Assembly (NCBI GenBank): GCA_907165275.2
Contig: OU015650.1
Span: 2,944,001 to 3,008,000, forward strand
DNA length: 64,000 nt
Source: Zygaena filipendulae
Taxonomy: Eukaryota; Arthropoda; Insecta; Lepidoptera; Zygaenidae
Reading direction: 5' to 3'
Below are positions 1 to 10,001 of this stretch, piece by piece. The position numbers and the translations under genes are program-made. The first letter of the stretch is position 1; each line of letters starts with the position of its first letter. The notes beneath the pieces are model-generated. The model was not told the DNA's origin and searched no databases. It saw nothing but the letters and a program-made list of their open reading frames with translations.

Positions 1-380
1 TTATTACTATTTCAGACTTGCTGGTAAATATATGCTTCACCAACGTTTTCAAATTTCAATATTTCTTCCAAACTCTACAATATAACGCCATAACAAGTAT
101 AACTTATGGTAACTGAAGAAATAATGGTGTAACGAGGCGGCTATATGCAACTCGTTATGATATCCCGCCTCATTTCTAATATTTTTTATTTTACAATTTG
201 TTCTTTTTGTATTCCAAAATTGATGTGATATATATTTTTGATGTACGCTTCGATTAGGATTTTTCTAGATAACCTCTAAATTATTATCTGAATTACAAAT
301 AAATCTATTTTATTTAAAATTTATTATTTATTTATTACCATTATTGAGCTAACCGAAGGCTCAACCTATTTTTAACCAAC
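1..380. other. AT-rich unassigned DNA
   Basis: No open frame, repeat end or RNA gene could be recognised here. Confidence 0.6.
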
Positions 381-432
381 CCGGATGGATTTGAATAAAG
401 CATGATATGATGTTAAACATAATATTATGTAT
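381..432 (+). repeat. short dispersed repeat, copy 1
   Basis: A stretch of about 50 bp (ATTTGAATAAAGCATGATAT and following) recurs at 5131-5186 with a few differences. Both copies run up to a different repeat: a Helitron end here, and an inverted-repeat element at the second copy. Family unknown. Confidence 0.45.
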
Positions 433-434
433 AA

Positions 435-570
435 CTAGCTGTTCCCCGCGGTTTCACCCGCGGTTATTTCGGAGACCCCGCGGGTATACCGGGATAAAAG
501 TACCTACTACCCTTATTTTTTTTCTCTACCTACCCTTCACAACGTGTAGTACTTACGCAAAAATTAATAC
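435..570 (-). mobile_element. Helitron 3' part (Lep1-like), truncated
   Basis: On the plus strand the copy opens with CTAG, then the reverse of the CCGCGG hairpin, and proceeds through a 'gggataaaagtacctac' segment shared by all copies in the window. It is cut off where the ACCGACTTCC composite repeat begins near 573, so its 5' head is missing. Confidence 0.75.
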
Positions 571-572
571 AG

Positions 573-1727
573 TTTTTAACCGACTTCCAAAAAGGAGGAG
601 GTTCTATGTTCGATTGTATGTATGTTTTTTTTATGTATGTTCACCGATTACTCGAAGACGGTTGGACCGATTTGGAAAATTCTTTTTTTGTTTGAAAGAG
701 TATACTCCCAATTAGGTCTCATTGCCACCAAGTTGGGATCTGATGATGGTATCCTGAAGTAATCGAGGGAACTCTTTTTAAAAAATTATGGGTACACCTA
801 TAGCTTTCGGAACGCAAAATTTGAAGAAGTGGAACTGATGATGAAGACCACAGATGGTCATCGGAACTACTCAATTATATGTGTTTCACGGGTTCCGATT
901 CGTTAACTTTAATATGGTTTCTAAACAATTTATGCTCGTCACAACGTATAAGGTGAAGTGGAACTGACGGTGATGTACTAGGAGAACTCCTCAACAATTG
1001 ACGTCCCTGCGTCGGGAAAAGCAATATTTTGTAAAAGGTGATGAGTAGTTGACATTAGGTTAATGTAGCTTAGAGAAATTACGAACAAACCGCCGCACTC
1101 AGAGTCGACTTTAATGATTACTTAGTTAAGTATAGATTTTTAAAACAAAATTGCCGCAATCAGAGACGTTCAGTTAATTAATTTTAATTGGCATTTAATG
1201 AGATGTAACTTAATTAGTTAAATGCCAATTAACATTAACTTATTAAACTTGTCTGATTGCGGCAATTTTGTTCTAAAAATCTACATTTAACTAAGTAACC
1301 ATTAAAGTCGACTCTGAGTGCGGCGGTAAGTCACTTAGAAGCGAGAAATAAACAAAATTTTAACAAAAAAATTAAAACCGACTTCCAAAAACACAAAACT
1401 AAAAAGCTAAAAATAAAAAGCTAAACATAACAAAATTCCGATTTAATCCAAAAGACAAAAACACACGTAATATTATTATTGGTTTGTGCTACCACTGATC
1501 GGTATGAAGTCGGTGACAAGCCAAATATGGAGGGGGAAGATGAGTCGACTCCCGCCACCAGCTCTTCGTGAGCAGAACAACCCAAGTGGGCAGACACCAG
1601 CGGGCTTGTCACCGAATTCAAACCGATCAGTGGTAGCACAAACCAATACTAATATTACGTTTGCATTTGTCTTTTGGATTAAATTGGAATTTTGTTATTT
1701 TTAGCTTTTTACTTTTGTGTTTTTGTA
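573..1727 (+). mobile_element. composite ACCGACTTCC foldback repeat, copy A
   Basis: It starts with TTTTTAACCGACTTCCAAAAA and closely follows the copy at 27253-28522 for most of its length. It has only one of the two internal ~270-bp units. Its right part (about 1353-1727) is a long foldback in which the ATCAGTGGTAGCACAAACC region is present in both orientations. The outermost right terminus is lost. An unrelated inverted-repeat element (1090-1326) is inserted in it. I do not know the superfamily. It has no transposase and is non-autonomous. Confidence 0.7.
1090..1326 (+). mobile_element. CCGCCGCACTC inverted-repeat MITE, full copy
   Basis: It is bounded by CCGCCGCACTCAGAGTCGAC on the left and its complement on the right, with long terminal inverted repeats. 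An inner pair of inverted TTAATTGGCATTTAA segments lies near the centre. The related composite repeat at 27-28 kb lacks it at the matching position, so it is a discrete insertion of 237 bp. Partial relatives lie at 44002-44103 and 52843-53024. Confidence 0.75.
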
Positions 1728-2519
1728 ACCTTACAATGGGTAGTTTTTATGCTTAGTTTAAATCAAATAAAGCCATTTTTGACGTGACAACCGTCAAAAT
1801 AAAAAAAAATTAACAGCTTTATTATAATGTACAGAATTAGATTGGATTAAATTAAATAACAGAATGTGTTGAATAAAAACTTTCACCATAGTATGCATAG
1901 TTCGTATATGAAAGTAATCGTAGGTATTGCTTATTGTACTTTTGTATCACTGGCGAATCACGATCTTTATCGTACATCTAAATCCTGACATTTACAGCAC
2001 GCCCACACAAAATCAAGTTTGTAAATGAAAGTTACGAGTATCTGGGCTGTGGCTGCGAGTAGCTCCGTTGCGAAACTATGAAACAATTTCATATCTTCGA
2101 TCGTTAGATATCAACGATAAACAGCTTAAGTGAAATGAAATGTGTGTTATCTACCAATATGTTAATATGCCTTGTCGAATAATCTACTGTTCCAATAACA
2201 ATTTGATTATTATTATTGATCCGTATATTTTGGACACGGAAGTAATTGAAATAATATAATTAACGATAATAATGTTTTTTTTTGATGTGGACCAATAGAG
2301 TCCTTTTCATTCTTTCTTTCTTCTATAAATAATAATATTGTTTACATTATCACAATAGTGCCTCCTTGTCTCGAAATAAGCGGAGATTGTACTATGAGTA
2401 TCTACCAGACCACTGATTTAATATTTATATCTTTTTACTGTCGTTAATACTCCAAATACCTACGTCATATTGTACTAAACATCCAGAGTAGCAGTCATAG
2501 ATTTAGAATGTACCGAAAA
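1728..2519. other. unassigned AT-rich DNA
   Basis: No recognisable gene or repeat boundary. Short low-complexity tracts only, for example a T/C-rich tract near 2310-2330. Confidence 0.5.
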
Positions 2520-2650
2520 AAAACTAAATTTATGGTAGCAGTAAACGAATGTGCATCACATCCTTATGCAGAGATTGAACCCGTGACACCCAGTGTAGAG
2601 GTTATGTTCGCAAACTACTACACCAACGATAAGAATCTTCTACTACTTTA
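2520..2650 (-). repeat. tRNA-derived SINE head
   Basis: On the minus strand, TGGTGTAGTAG (2615-2625) resembles a Pol III A box. GGGTTCAATCT (2572-2582) resembles a B box, at about the spacing seen in tRNA-derived SINEs. The flanks do not fold as an acceptor stem, so this is a SINE rather than a tRNA gene. Confidence 0.5.
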
Positions 2651-3088
2651 TGCATGATTAGACTAAGTGTTAACCGCTGCTCAATTTTTTACATCGTCAA
2701 GTTCACAAACTTCAAAAACCCTCTGTTTACTTAAATTACAAAATGATACCTCTTCCAAAACTTGAAAACTCCACTGATCATCATTTTCATATGATTTAGG
2801 TGTTAAATGGGCCAGCTGTTAAGATTCTCGAAATTCAAAATGTGTAACTGGTGAGCAAATCTGTCTTTTTTTGTTCGAATTTGTTTATGTAGGTATCGGC
2901 CAGGATTAATTTGGTTTTAAACAGATTCACTACGTCAGAAGGCTCTGCCAAAGATCTAGACCAATTGATATCGTGGGTTCAATACGTACAATAACTATTA
3001 ATTATATGATACATATAACCATTCCGTTTGCCTTCATATCAATTAACAAATATACATTCACACAGAGCTCGTGTGAAAGTGGTTTTTG

Positions 3089-3318
3089 TTAGATGTAATC
3101 ATTATTATGAATAACGTTACCAGCGCCAGCGTCGGATCCGTCACGATTAGCTTCGGCTACCATTTGTATGATAGGAGCATTAAACGAAAATTCGTTATCC
3201 AACCGGCCTTGGACAATGTTCCTTTCGGTTATATTTAATGATGACAGTTCGAAACGTGCTGCTTGCTGTTCGCCGAACCAAAATGGTTTCAAGTCTATGA
3301 TTATAATCACGACTTTTT
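3089..3318 (-). CDS. candidate 3' coding exon of a secreted protein
   Basis: This is an open minus-strand frame of ordinary amino-acid composition, ending in ...VIHNNDYI and a stop. No cysteine is present and I do not recognise the family. An AG acceptor at 3319-3320 (CAG|AAAAA) or one at 3295-3296 (TAG|ACTTG) would open the exon in phase 1. That is the phase left by the signal-peptide exon donor at 6420. Spliced directly, the product would be about 92-100 residues, the mature part including DLKPFWFGEQQAARF. The pyrimidine tracts before both acceptors are weak, and a Helitron remnant sits immediately upstream. Middle exons may exist, and the piece could also be a relic. Seen: the open frame and phase. 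Inferred: the splice link. Confidence 0.3.
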
Positions 3319-3343
3319 CTGCTATTCGTCAAACACATACTAG

Positions 3344-3400
3344 CTGTTCCCTGCGGTTTTATCCGTGGGACTTCCCCTCGAGACTCCTATTAGGTATCTA
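3344..3400 (-). mobile_element. Helitron 3' end fragment
   Basis: The plus strand reads ACTAGCTGTTCCCTGCGG then a degenerate hairpin region. Only the terminal ~55 bp remains. It sits directly beside the candidate exon at 3089-3318. Confidence 0.6.
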
Positions 3401-3417
3401 CCTATATAAATGCTTAC

Positions 3418-3641
3418 TCCTTACTATTATTATAAATGCGAAAGTTTTAATTGTGTGTGGATGCATGGATGTATGGATGTTTGTTTCTCTTGCACGCAAA
3501 AACTACTGAATGGATTTTAATGAAACTGTACAATAATATATGTATATGTACATAGCTTGTACATCAGAATAACACGTAGGGTACTTTTTATCACGGAATT
3601 CCCGCGGAATCTCCGAAATTAAGTGGGTGAAACCGCGGGGT
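3418..3641 (+). mobile_element. Helitron, Lep1-like 223-bp subfamily
   Basis: It starts TCCTTACTATTATTATAAAT, runs through GCGAAAG, the 'aaaaactactgaatgga' segment and the GGAATTCCCGCGG block, and ends in the hairpin GTGAAACCGCGGGG. The final CTAG has decayed. Its length matches the intact copies at 34604 and 41825. Confidence 0.8.
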
Positions 3642-3784
3642 AGGAGTGAACAGGGTAATGGGAGTAAGGGAAAATTTTGATAACACACACACACATGCGG
3701 GTAATGAGAGCCTATGCTTTTGGAAATAGAGTCATCTAACTTTAATATGACATGATACTGAATAATTATTTATTAATGTACTAT

Positions 3785-3980
3785 ATAGCTGTTCACCACG
3801 GTTTCACTCACGTTAATTTCGGAGTTCCCGCGGAAATCCGGGATAAAAAGTCTACCCTATGTCCTTTTCTGTACCTCTGCCTACGTGTATGCAAAATTTC
3901 ATGATGATCGGTTGAGTAGTTAAGGCGTGAAAGCGTAACAAACAAACCAATAAACACATATTCGCATTTATAATATTCAA
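3785..3980 (-). mobile_element. Helitron, 'atgatgatcggttga' subfamily
   Basis: A degenerate TAGCTGTT end and hairpin on the left. The body contains the Pol-III-unlike block 'catgatgatcggttgagt' and 'aaggcgtgaaagcgtaac', ending in GCATTTATAATATTC. CTAG is mutated (TATAG). Confidence 0.75.
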
Positions 3981-4079
3981 GATTGTAGATTGCTTGCGTA
4001 ATAAAGTTGTAAAACAAAATTCCATTAGTGAGAACTTTCAAAAGAAAATTCGATATGCCCCAAGGTTTTGTAATAGTGA

Positions 4080-5045
4080 TTGAAAGCGAGGCGGTCCGTG
4101 GAGCGGTGCTCGGCGCGGGCGCAGTCGAAAGTAAACGCGAGAGGTTGCGCAGCGAGTTGCCAAGTTTTTATTGTCGGCCGCGCGCGAAATCGCTTGAAAG
4201 TTGTACTTATTGTCCTTGGTTATTTCACTTCTTTATTTTAATATGCTACGTTTCCGACATCCGATGCCGGAGATCGGCCGCTAGAGAGGCGGGCTGTGCG
4301 CGCTGCGCGTGCACCATGCCATTCAACGGTCCCCTTCACCGCAGATTAGATTTTGTCGTGCAGGATGTTACAAAACTCGGTACAGATGATAGCTGTTTAA
4401 ATGTGGTTGCGTTTCTAACAGACATCACGAGTCGTGTGCGCATTAGCTGCTCTTATCTTACCGTTTGGAACGTTCTGCGGGGCGACGATCAATCCTCCCA
4501 GGTACGTCCAGGGTGCGTCGCCGTGCGCACGCGCCGGTTTCCCGACACTTGCGCCACTTCCCTTACGACACGTTTCCTGCGGGAGAGTGCGAGGCCGCGC
4601 TCGTTCCGCGCGCAAACTGTTGCACAACGGCGGCAACGCTTATCGCTGACCCGGTTACGACTTTCGCCGCTGCGTAACACAATCCAATCCAGGGGGTGTG
4701 TGGGGCACTGTGTGTGTTGGTATAGCACTGTAATCCGGGCACAGTCACGGGCGCGGGCGGGGCGCGCGCGCGGTCGGAGCACGTCGGTGGTGCGTCGGCG
4801 CAACGGCACTGCGGGCCGCGGGCGCCGGGCGAGTGGCGCGCCCGCGCCGCCGCCGCCGTCGGCTCGGTTGCGACACGCGCGAAAGTAAAAGTGAGCGGCG
4901 AGCGCGGGGCGCGGGGCGCGGGGCGAGGCGGCATTTCTCCCACTTTCGCTGCCGTGATTCACATTCAACTACACACGCCAAGGTCGGGTCGCTTCCCGCC
5001 ACTCCCGCGAGATGCGTACGTGACTTTTTTCGTCTCCCCCCTTTA
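4080..5045. promoter_or_regulatory. GC/CpG-rich island, probable promoter or 5' exon region
   Basis: About 1 kb of very GC-rich, CpG-dense sequence stands out sharply from the AT-rich window, densest at 4740-4925 with GGCGCG-type runs. It is open in several frames on both strands (the longest 286 codons, plus strand, 4028-4888). That is expected from its composition, and the encoded Arg/Ala-rich peptides match nothing I know. Islands of this kind in insect genomes usually mark a transcription start or a 5' exon. The strand is undecided. A consensus splice donor CAG|GTACGT lies at 4501/4502 on the plus strand. Confidence 0.5.
4316..4501 (+). CDS. possible first coding exon inside the GC island
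   Basis: ATG in a fair context (CACCATGC) opens 62 codons beginning MPFNGPLHRRLDFVVQD. They run uninterrupted to a consensus donor CAG|GTACGT in phase 0. Base use here is less extreme than in the rest of the island. A plus-strand acceptor with a good pyrimidine tract (TTCTTTCAG) at 5740-5748 would add 17 codons before a stop at 5800-5802. The family is not recognised. The frame may simply reflect composition. Confidence 0.2.
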
Positions 5046-5130
5046 GCCATGTCCACAAATCACAATCCAAAATCGTTTTCGCTATAGAAAACATTAGTCA
5101 ATTATATCAATAATTAACACGATTACTATC

Positions 5131-5186
5131 CTGGGTGAATTTGAATAAGTCATGACATGATGGTGAACACAATATTATGTATTATA
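5131..5186 (+). repeat. short dispersed repeat, copy 2
   Basis: Relative of 381-432 (GAATTTGAATAAGTCATGAC and following). Confidence 0.4.
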
Positions 5187-5206
5187 GGCGGCGTAACTCC
5201 TCAGTC

Positions 5207-5344
5207 CCCTTAGCCAAGGTGACGATCTATAAGCGTTATTGTTACACAAAACTAAGGAAAGTTTCGTCATGTCACGTGGTCACAAAAAACGTCCCTTCCT
5301 TGGGTTTCTATAGCGATAACGACTATAGCTACTTGGCTAAGAGG
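5207..5344 (+). mobile_element. TTAGCCAAG inverted-repeat MITE
   Basis: Imperfect arms of about 50 bp (5207-5259 and 5296-5344) both run from CTTAGCCAAG inward to the AAGGAA segment, with a short spacer. A half-copy of the right arm lies at 45625-45690, showing it is dispersed. No target duplication could be fixed. Confidence 0.5.
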
Positions 5345-5349
5345 GCTCA

Positions 5350-5884
5350 TTTCTAAACTTACTGTGTCCATCGCGATATGAGCGCTTGTCCTTAGATACA
5401 ATGATCACTTGCAATCACGAGAGGTTTTTTTTTGGAAATAATTAATTTATAGGCGTGTAAAGAAAGTTATCGCAAACGACCGAAAAAATTATAACTGTTT
5501 TGATACATTGTGTATTACAAACAGACATGAGATACAAACAGAATATATCCCATTACAGAATGCATCCAAATTGGTTTTAAGTGTATCTAATTGATTTATT
5601 AGTTGTGAAACAACTATGTTCCTATATGGTATTTAACTGTTGCGAAGTAATTGTGCGCGAATTCTAATAATGCTATGTAATAATTGGGACGAATGTTCAT
5701 TTGATTTCTTACTTTACAATAACGGGTTGCATTTTAATGTTCTTTCAGAATTCCTTGGAGAAAGGCATATTTTTCCAAAATTCAGACCTATCCAGAACAT
5801 AAAGAACCACATTTTGTGAAAACTCTTCAGCTTTGGCGGTAAAAACACAGTCCTTACAGAATCCATGAGGAAGTTATTATTATA
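5350..5884. other. unassigned DNA with a plus-strand splice-acceptor-like site
   Basis: AT-rich. The only notable signal is the pyrimidine-rich acceptor-like TGTTCTTTCAG ending at 5748 (see the possible exon at 4316). Confidence 0.35.
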
Positions 5885-6165
5885 TCTATATACCTTTTAT
5901 AATAAAAGAGTAGAATCCGCGATTATGAACATTGAATATTTTTACCAAAAGTTGAGAGGGGGCGATAAAAGAGTAACCAACTACAAAAATTTTAAAATTC
6001 TTTTCTGTCTGTCTATCTGTCTTTTCGCGATGACCTCCGAATCTACTGAATGGATTGTCATACGGTTTTCACAGTTAGATTAAGCTTAGACTTAGGTCGG
6101 ATTTCGGGAAAAAAAGTTGTTATATAAAAACGTTACACGCTGGTGAAACCGCGGGGCACAACTAA
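5885..6165 (+). mobile_element. Helitron, 'ctactgaacggattg' subfamily, decayed end
   Basis: It contains AGAGTAACCAACTACAAAAA, TCTGTCTGTCTATCTGTC, 'tctactgaatggattgtcat' and GGATTTCGGGAAAAAAAG. It ends GTGAAACCGCGGGGCACAAC with CTAG mutated to CTAA. Related copies are at 39905 and 42968. Confidence 0.75.
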
Positions 6166-6419
6166 TCAGTTGAATAAACTGCAAGAATACGCAGATTTGT
6201 CAAAGGTCACGTCATGTTTTTTAAACGAAATTTTTAAAATTAGAAATTTACTTTTCACGTCAATATAATAGTCCACATATTTGTAACAGATGACATAAAG
6301 CCCTTTGCAGCCGACAGCTAGGGTAAGAGGATCTCGAGAGTCGAGACCTTTCAATCGAATAGAGTGGATTGCGATCGAAAATAAAGCGATTGATAGAGGC
6401 TGATGAGAGAGGCCTTTAC

Positions 6420-6492
6420 CTGACATACCGACTATGGCTTGAAAAAACAAAATTATAATTAAGACTAGAAATTCCTTATTCAAATGATTCAT
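6420..6492 (-). CDS. candidate signal-peptide first exon of a secreted protein gene
   Basis: On the minus strand an ATG in good context (GAACAATGA) opens MNHLNKEFLVLIIILFFQ followed by AIVGMS. This is a textbook secretory signal: a charged start, a hydrophobic core of ten or more residues and a small-residue cleavage region near AIVG. After 24 codons plus one base the frame meets a splice donor, CAG|GTAAAG at 6419. The frame stays open beyond it, but the downstream residues look random. Signal peptide plus phase-1 donor is the usual first-exon design of small insect secreted proteins. The matching-phase 3' piece at 3089-3318 is the best partner seen. Upstream, ATAAATA near 6605-6612 could act as a weak TATA. 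Protein family unknown. Confidence 0.45.
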
Positions 6493-7357
6493 TGTTCATG
6501 GACTTAAAAATTTTACATCACGCGTGTTTGTGTTGTCACTCGACTTCGAGTTTGACGCACATATGAATAGGTTGGTCGACTTTTTCCTTTCACAAGCATG
6601 TGATATTTATGAAGGTACCTACATTTGTTCAGTATCCTTTTTCAGTAGTTCTCGTTAAGTCTCTTTATGAAGCTGTCAATTATTTGCTACCATTTATAGT
6701 ATCTCTTTGTGGTGCTTTCTCAATTGTTTTAAGGAATATAACTCTTTGTACACTTTCTTTTACTTTCACTTCAAGAGTGAACGATCTCCATGGATTTTGA
6801 GAATATTTCGTGCTGGTGAAACTTGAGGTTCACGACTTAATAAGCAATTATTTTATGCCTAAAAACATTAACCTTTCAGTCAAAGTCTCTCCTACAACCG
6901 GATATCTTGGTGCTATACATATAATACTGCTAATAAATTTTGTTTGTGCTTTGATCGTCTGGCGATCTTACATTTTCTTCTTTAATACAGAGTGTGAGAA
7001 TGGACGAAGGACATATTGAGGGAGAGTATCCAGTATTCTATTCTCGTCCTTAATATTTCGTAATTTTTTTAATCACCCAATAAATACACCATGAAAATGA
7101 AAACTGAACGCCCAGCAACAGACGCGCTGATAGGATCATACTCAAGGGTTTTATACCTATGTTTTATCGAGAAATCATATACCTATATGTAAAGGGTCAA
7201 TCACCCGCAAAAACTCGCATTTTATACGAAAATTTACTCGGTGATTTATCGGTCCTTTTCTTTAAGTAAAGAAAAAGTTAAGTAGGTTTAATTTAATTAG
7301 GTAAATACAATTTCAATTGAGTCTCTCGTTTACCTTATCTATCTAAATGATAGGTAT
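6493..7357. other. unassigned DNA upstream of the candidate secreted-protein exon
   Basis: No repeat boundary or supported gene. Short plus-strand frames near 6600-7019 have no recognisable motif. If the minus-strand exon at 6420-6492 is real, its promoter lies here. Confidence 0.35.
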
Positions 7358-7583
7358 AATGAACCCCTATTTTCTTTGGAATCTTCTTTCACGGCATCAC
7401 TGCGTGAACGGCTGAGCTGATCACCATTAAATTTTGCATACACATTAATGTCAGGTCCGGGATATAAAGTACCCCATATTTTTCTCTTTAGGTAAGTATA
7501 TAGAGAAGGATATAGGGTACTTTTTATCCCGAAACTCCCACGGAAACTCCGAAATTACCGGTGAAACCGTGGGGGACAGCTAG
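7358..7583 (+). mobile_element. Helitron, 'cacggcatcac' subfamily, CTAG end intact
   Basis: The head CCCCTATTTTCTTTGG and 'cacggcatcactgcgtgaac' match copies at 36941, 43510 and 57392. The 3' end reads GTGAAACCGTGGGGGACAG then CTAG|T. Confidence 0.8.
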
Positions 7584-7740
7584 TAGTGCATATTCAGAAT
7601 TGGAGTATCGAATCTTTAGTTTGTGGTAGTTTCTCGTTTAATCGAGTTTCCAAGTTTAAAAGAACTGTTCTGAATGCATATATTGTGTACACACGGTAAT
7701 GTGATGCATGCGCGGATCTGGCATTGAAAGTTGGCGTTAC

Positions 7741-7799
7741 GTTACGTAACATTAGAAACGTTGGGCCGCCGCATTGAATATCACACCGCGCCGCACGTG
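7741..7799. promoter_or_regulatory. PAR-bZIP-type palindrome next to a CACGTG E-box
   Basis: GTTACGTAAC (7741-7750) is an exact palindrome fitting the Vrille/Pdp1 consensus. CACGTG (7794-7799) lies 43 bp further on. The surrounding 7680-7850 stretch is more GC-rich than its flanks and not a recognised repeat. Function is inference from motifs only. Confidence 0.2.
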
Positions 7800-7914
7800 G
7801 CTCGCGCGGGCGCACTGCGACAATGCCATCGGTAATAATGGTAATTAATCGACACACACGATAACTAGGCAGGCAGTGAGTACAACGAAAACATATGTTT
7901 TGTTAACTAGGGCA

Positions 7915-8045
7915 ACTTGATAGCACATTCGTCCAGTGGCTAGCGATACGGGCAGGTGTCGCGGGTTCGATTCTAGCGTCAGAGTAAACATTTGTATGTA
8001 TTTAGTGTTGAACAAGTGAAATTATAGAGTTCTATTTCCTTTTTA
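7915..8045 (+). repeat. tRNA-derived SINE head
   Basis: A B-box-like GGGTTCGATTC (7963-7973) preceded by CAGTGGCTAGCGA as a degenerate A box. It is followed by the tail GCGTCAGAGTAAACATTTGT, which resembles the tails at 8990 and 54260. Confidence 0.5.
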
Positions 8046-8920
8046 CTTTCGAAGTATCGAACTTATGTGAATCTCTTTGTGAGTTACAAGCACTCTGAGA
8101 TGAAAACAAAGACTACTTTGATTTGTTTTATCCAGAAATCGTGTTTTGTCCTTATTCATAATTTCAATTTAACGCCTAATTAACCGATACCTATCCGATT
8201 AACAAACTCCTAATTTTAATAGGTATACCTACATCATAGTTTTTAGGAACATTTCTTTTACATACCTCTTCAACATTGATTTCCGAAAAAAGGGTGAAAG
8301 TAGCCGTAAAATTATTACTTAATTTTTTGCCACATCGAATAAAAATAATAATAATGTGATTACATAAAAAAAACATCGAAGTAATAAACACTAGGTATAG
8401 TCCGTCTAGTTACCGGAGAAAGTGTTCGATTTCCCTCCATTTCTCTACGCATCGAGATATGCGTAAGATTAACATTGGAGGGAAGTGAAAGTTGTCATTT
8501 CATACGTGGAAAGAAATGCAATGCTGTCATACTTTCTTATGCCGCCCCTTGCTTTACCTGAGGCCTTTTTAACCCGGCTGAGGCGCAGCAAAGGAATTGA
8601 CTGCTCTCTACTGAATGAAAAACCATTATAAAAAAAATTATTACCCATGAATTTAGTCTGCTTCTATTCTTTTTATTCTAATACGATAAAAGATATTACA
8701 AATTGCAATACACAATAGTTTGAAACAGTGTTGTTAATTCATAGGTACTTGAAAAGATATAAATTTAATGAATGTATGAAAATCCTTCATTGATCTACAA
8801 ATAATTAAAATAACATTATGGTTGTTTATAATATACAAAGAATACAGCCCTAAATCGTATTTGAAAAAGTCAAATTCATCGAATTTTTGCTTTCTGATAC
8901 TGAAATAGAGTTCAAAATTT
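8046..8920. other. unassigned DNA with one imperfect hairpin
   Basis: At 8431-8484, TTCCCTCCAT and ATTGGAGGGAA are inverted around TACGCAT/ATGCGTA, an imperfect foldback. Otherwise no gene or repeat boundary. Confidence 0.4.
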
Positions 8921-9055
8921 CAGGGGCGTAGCGACCATCGTTATGATTCATTGACTGCTTGCACGATGGGACGTGAGTTCGATTTTCGGTTCAGCGTAAA
9001 CATTCACGTGAGGAACATTTTTGTGTTTACACTCACTTTGAGTGTTTAATTTCTA
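8921..9055 (+). repeat. tRNA-derived SINE head, diverged
   Basis: GGGGCGTAGCGACC near 8922 and GAGTTCGATTT (8975-8985) stand as degenerate A and B boxes. The tail 'cagcgtaaacattcacgtga' resembles the 7915 copy. Confidence 0.4.
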
Positions 9056-9111
9056 GCACTGATACACCTACCTATGTATTTTTAAGAAAAAAGTCTAGAA
9101 ATATTATAACA

Positions 9112-9299
9112 CTAGCTGTTCCCCGCGGTTTCACTGGCGTTAATTTCGGAGTTCCCGCGGGGATTCCGAGTTAAAAAGTGCTGTATGTCCTTCACGGTGC
9201 CACTGACAACGTTTATACATTTCATGATGATCGGTTGAGCCGATAAGGCGTGAAAGCGTAACCGATAGACATACAGAGTTACTTTCGCATTTATAATGT
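9112..9299 (-). mobile_element. Helitron, 'atgatgatcggttga' subfamily, CTAG intact
   Basis: It opens CTAGCTGTTCCCCGCGG on the plus strand and contains 'catgatgatcggttgagc' and 'aaggcgtgaaagcgtaac'. It ends in TTTCGCATTTATAAT, with the TC terminus decayed. Confidence 0.85.
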
Positions 9300-9822
9300 G
9301 CAAAGTTGAAATTCAGAAAGTGCTCTTTCTGAAATCCAACATCTGGAAAACTTTCCTGGTAAAACTACCAAATGATTGTTATTACACTTTAAACAATTAA
9401 GTTACTAAAAATAGTGACAAATTTTCAGTGCCATTAAACATTTTGTTGTGTTAACAGTAGGGATTAAGCTGGTGCCGATACCTATAGTATAAATTCTGCT
9501 TTGTTTTGGACCAAGATGGCGCCTATATTTTGATAATTTTCAAGCATTATTGTTATTATTTCGTCACAACAAATTTCTATTGGTCAGTTAAGTTATGGAA
9601 ACGCACGAGGAATTGACGCAGAAATAGTTTTGGTATTTTTGTTTAAATTCAACGTTTTAACCGCAGTGATAAGTGATAACCTTTAATAAAATATCGGGTT
9701 ATCGCCCAAACTTTATTTCGCGCTTTCTTCAACAAAGTCTGACCTAGTTATTTTTCCGATTATACGTCACTTCTCATTGACCTAGAGGTGTCATCATATT
9801 AATAATACCGACCGTCCATCTT
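9300..9822. other. unassigned DNA
   Basis: No supported gene or repeat end. The word CAAGATGGCGCC near 9520 is the only GC-rich motif. Confidence 0.4.
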
Positions 9823-9965
9823 TCAAATCAAATCAAATCAAATATTCTTTATTGTCATCAAAAACATAAATAAAAAAAAAATACATGGTGGGAAATACAG
9901 GCAACAAAGGACGGCCTTATTGCTTAAAAGCAATTCCTTCCAGGCAACCTTTCCGTTTCTATCGA
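9823..9965 (-). mobile_element. LINE 3' end with (TTTGA)n tail
   Basis: Read on the minus strand it has the GGTTGCCTGGAAGGAATTGC and 'aataaggccg' block, an ACAATAAAG polyadenylation-like signal and a TTTGATTTGA tandem tail. The same 3' architecture recurs at 16879, 38177 and 49521. The element is 5'-truncated with no coding sequence left. Confidence 0.65.
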
Positions 9966-10001
9966 TGGATAAGAGAAGAAGAATCGAAAGTAGTATAAAT
10001 G

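Noticed and set aside
4028..4888. 286-codon plus-strand frame as a complete gene
   Set aside because: It lies in extreme GC-rich sequence where long frames are open on both strands. Product is Arg/Ala/Pro-rich with no domain. Only the 4316-4501 part is kept as a weak exon candidate.
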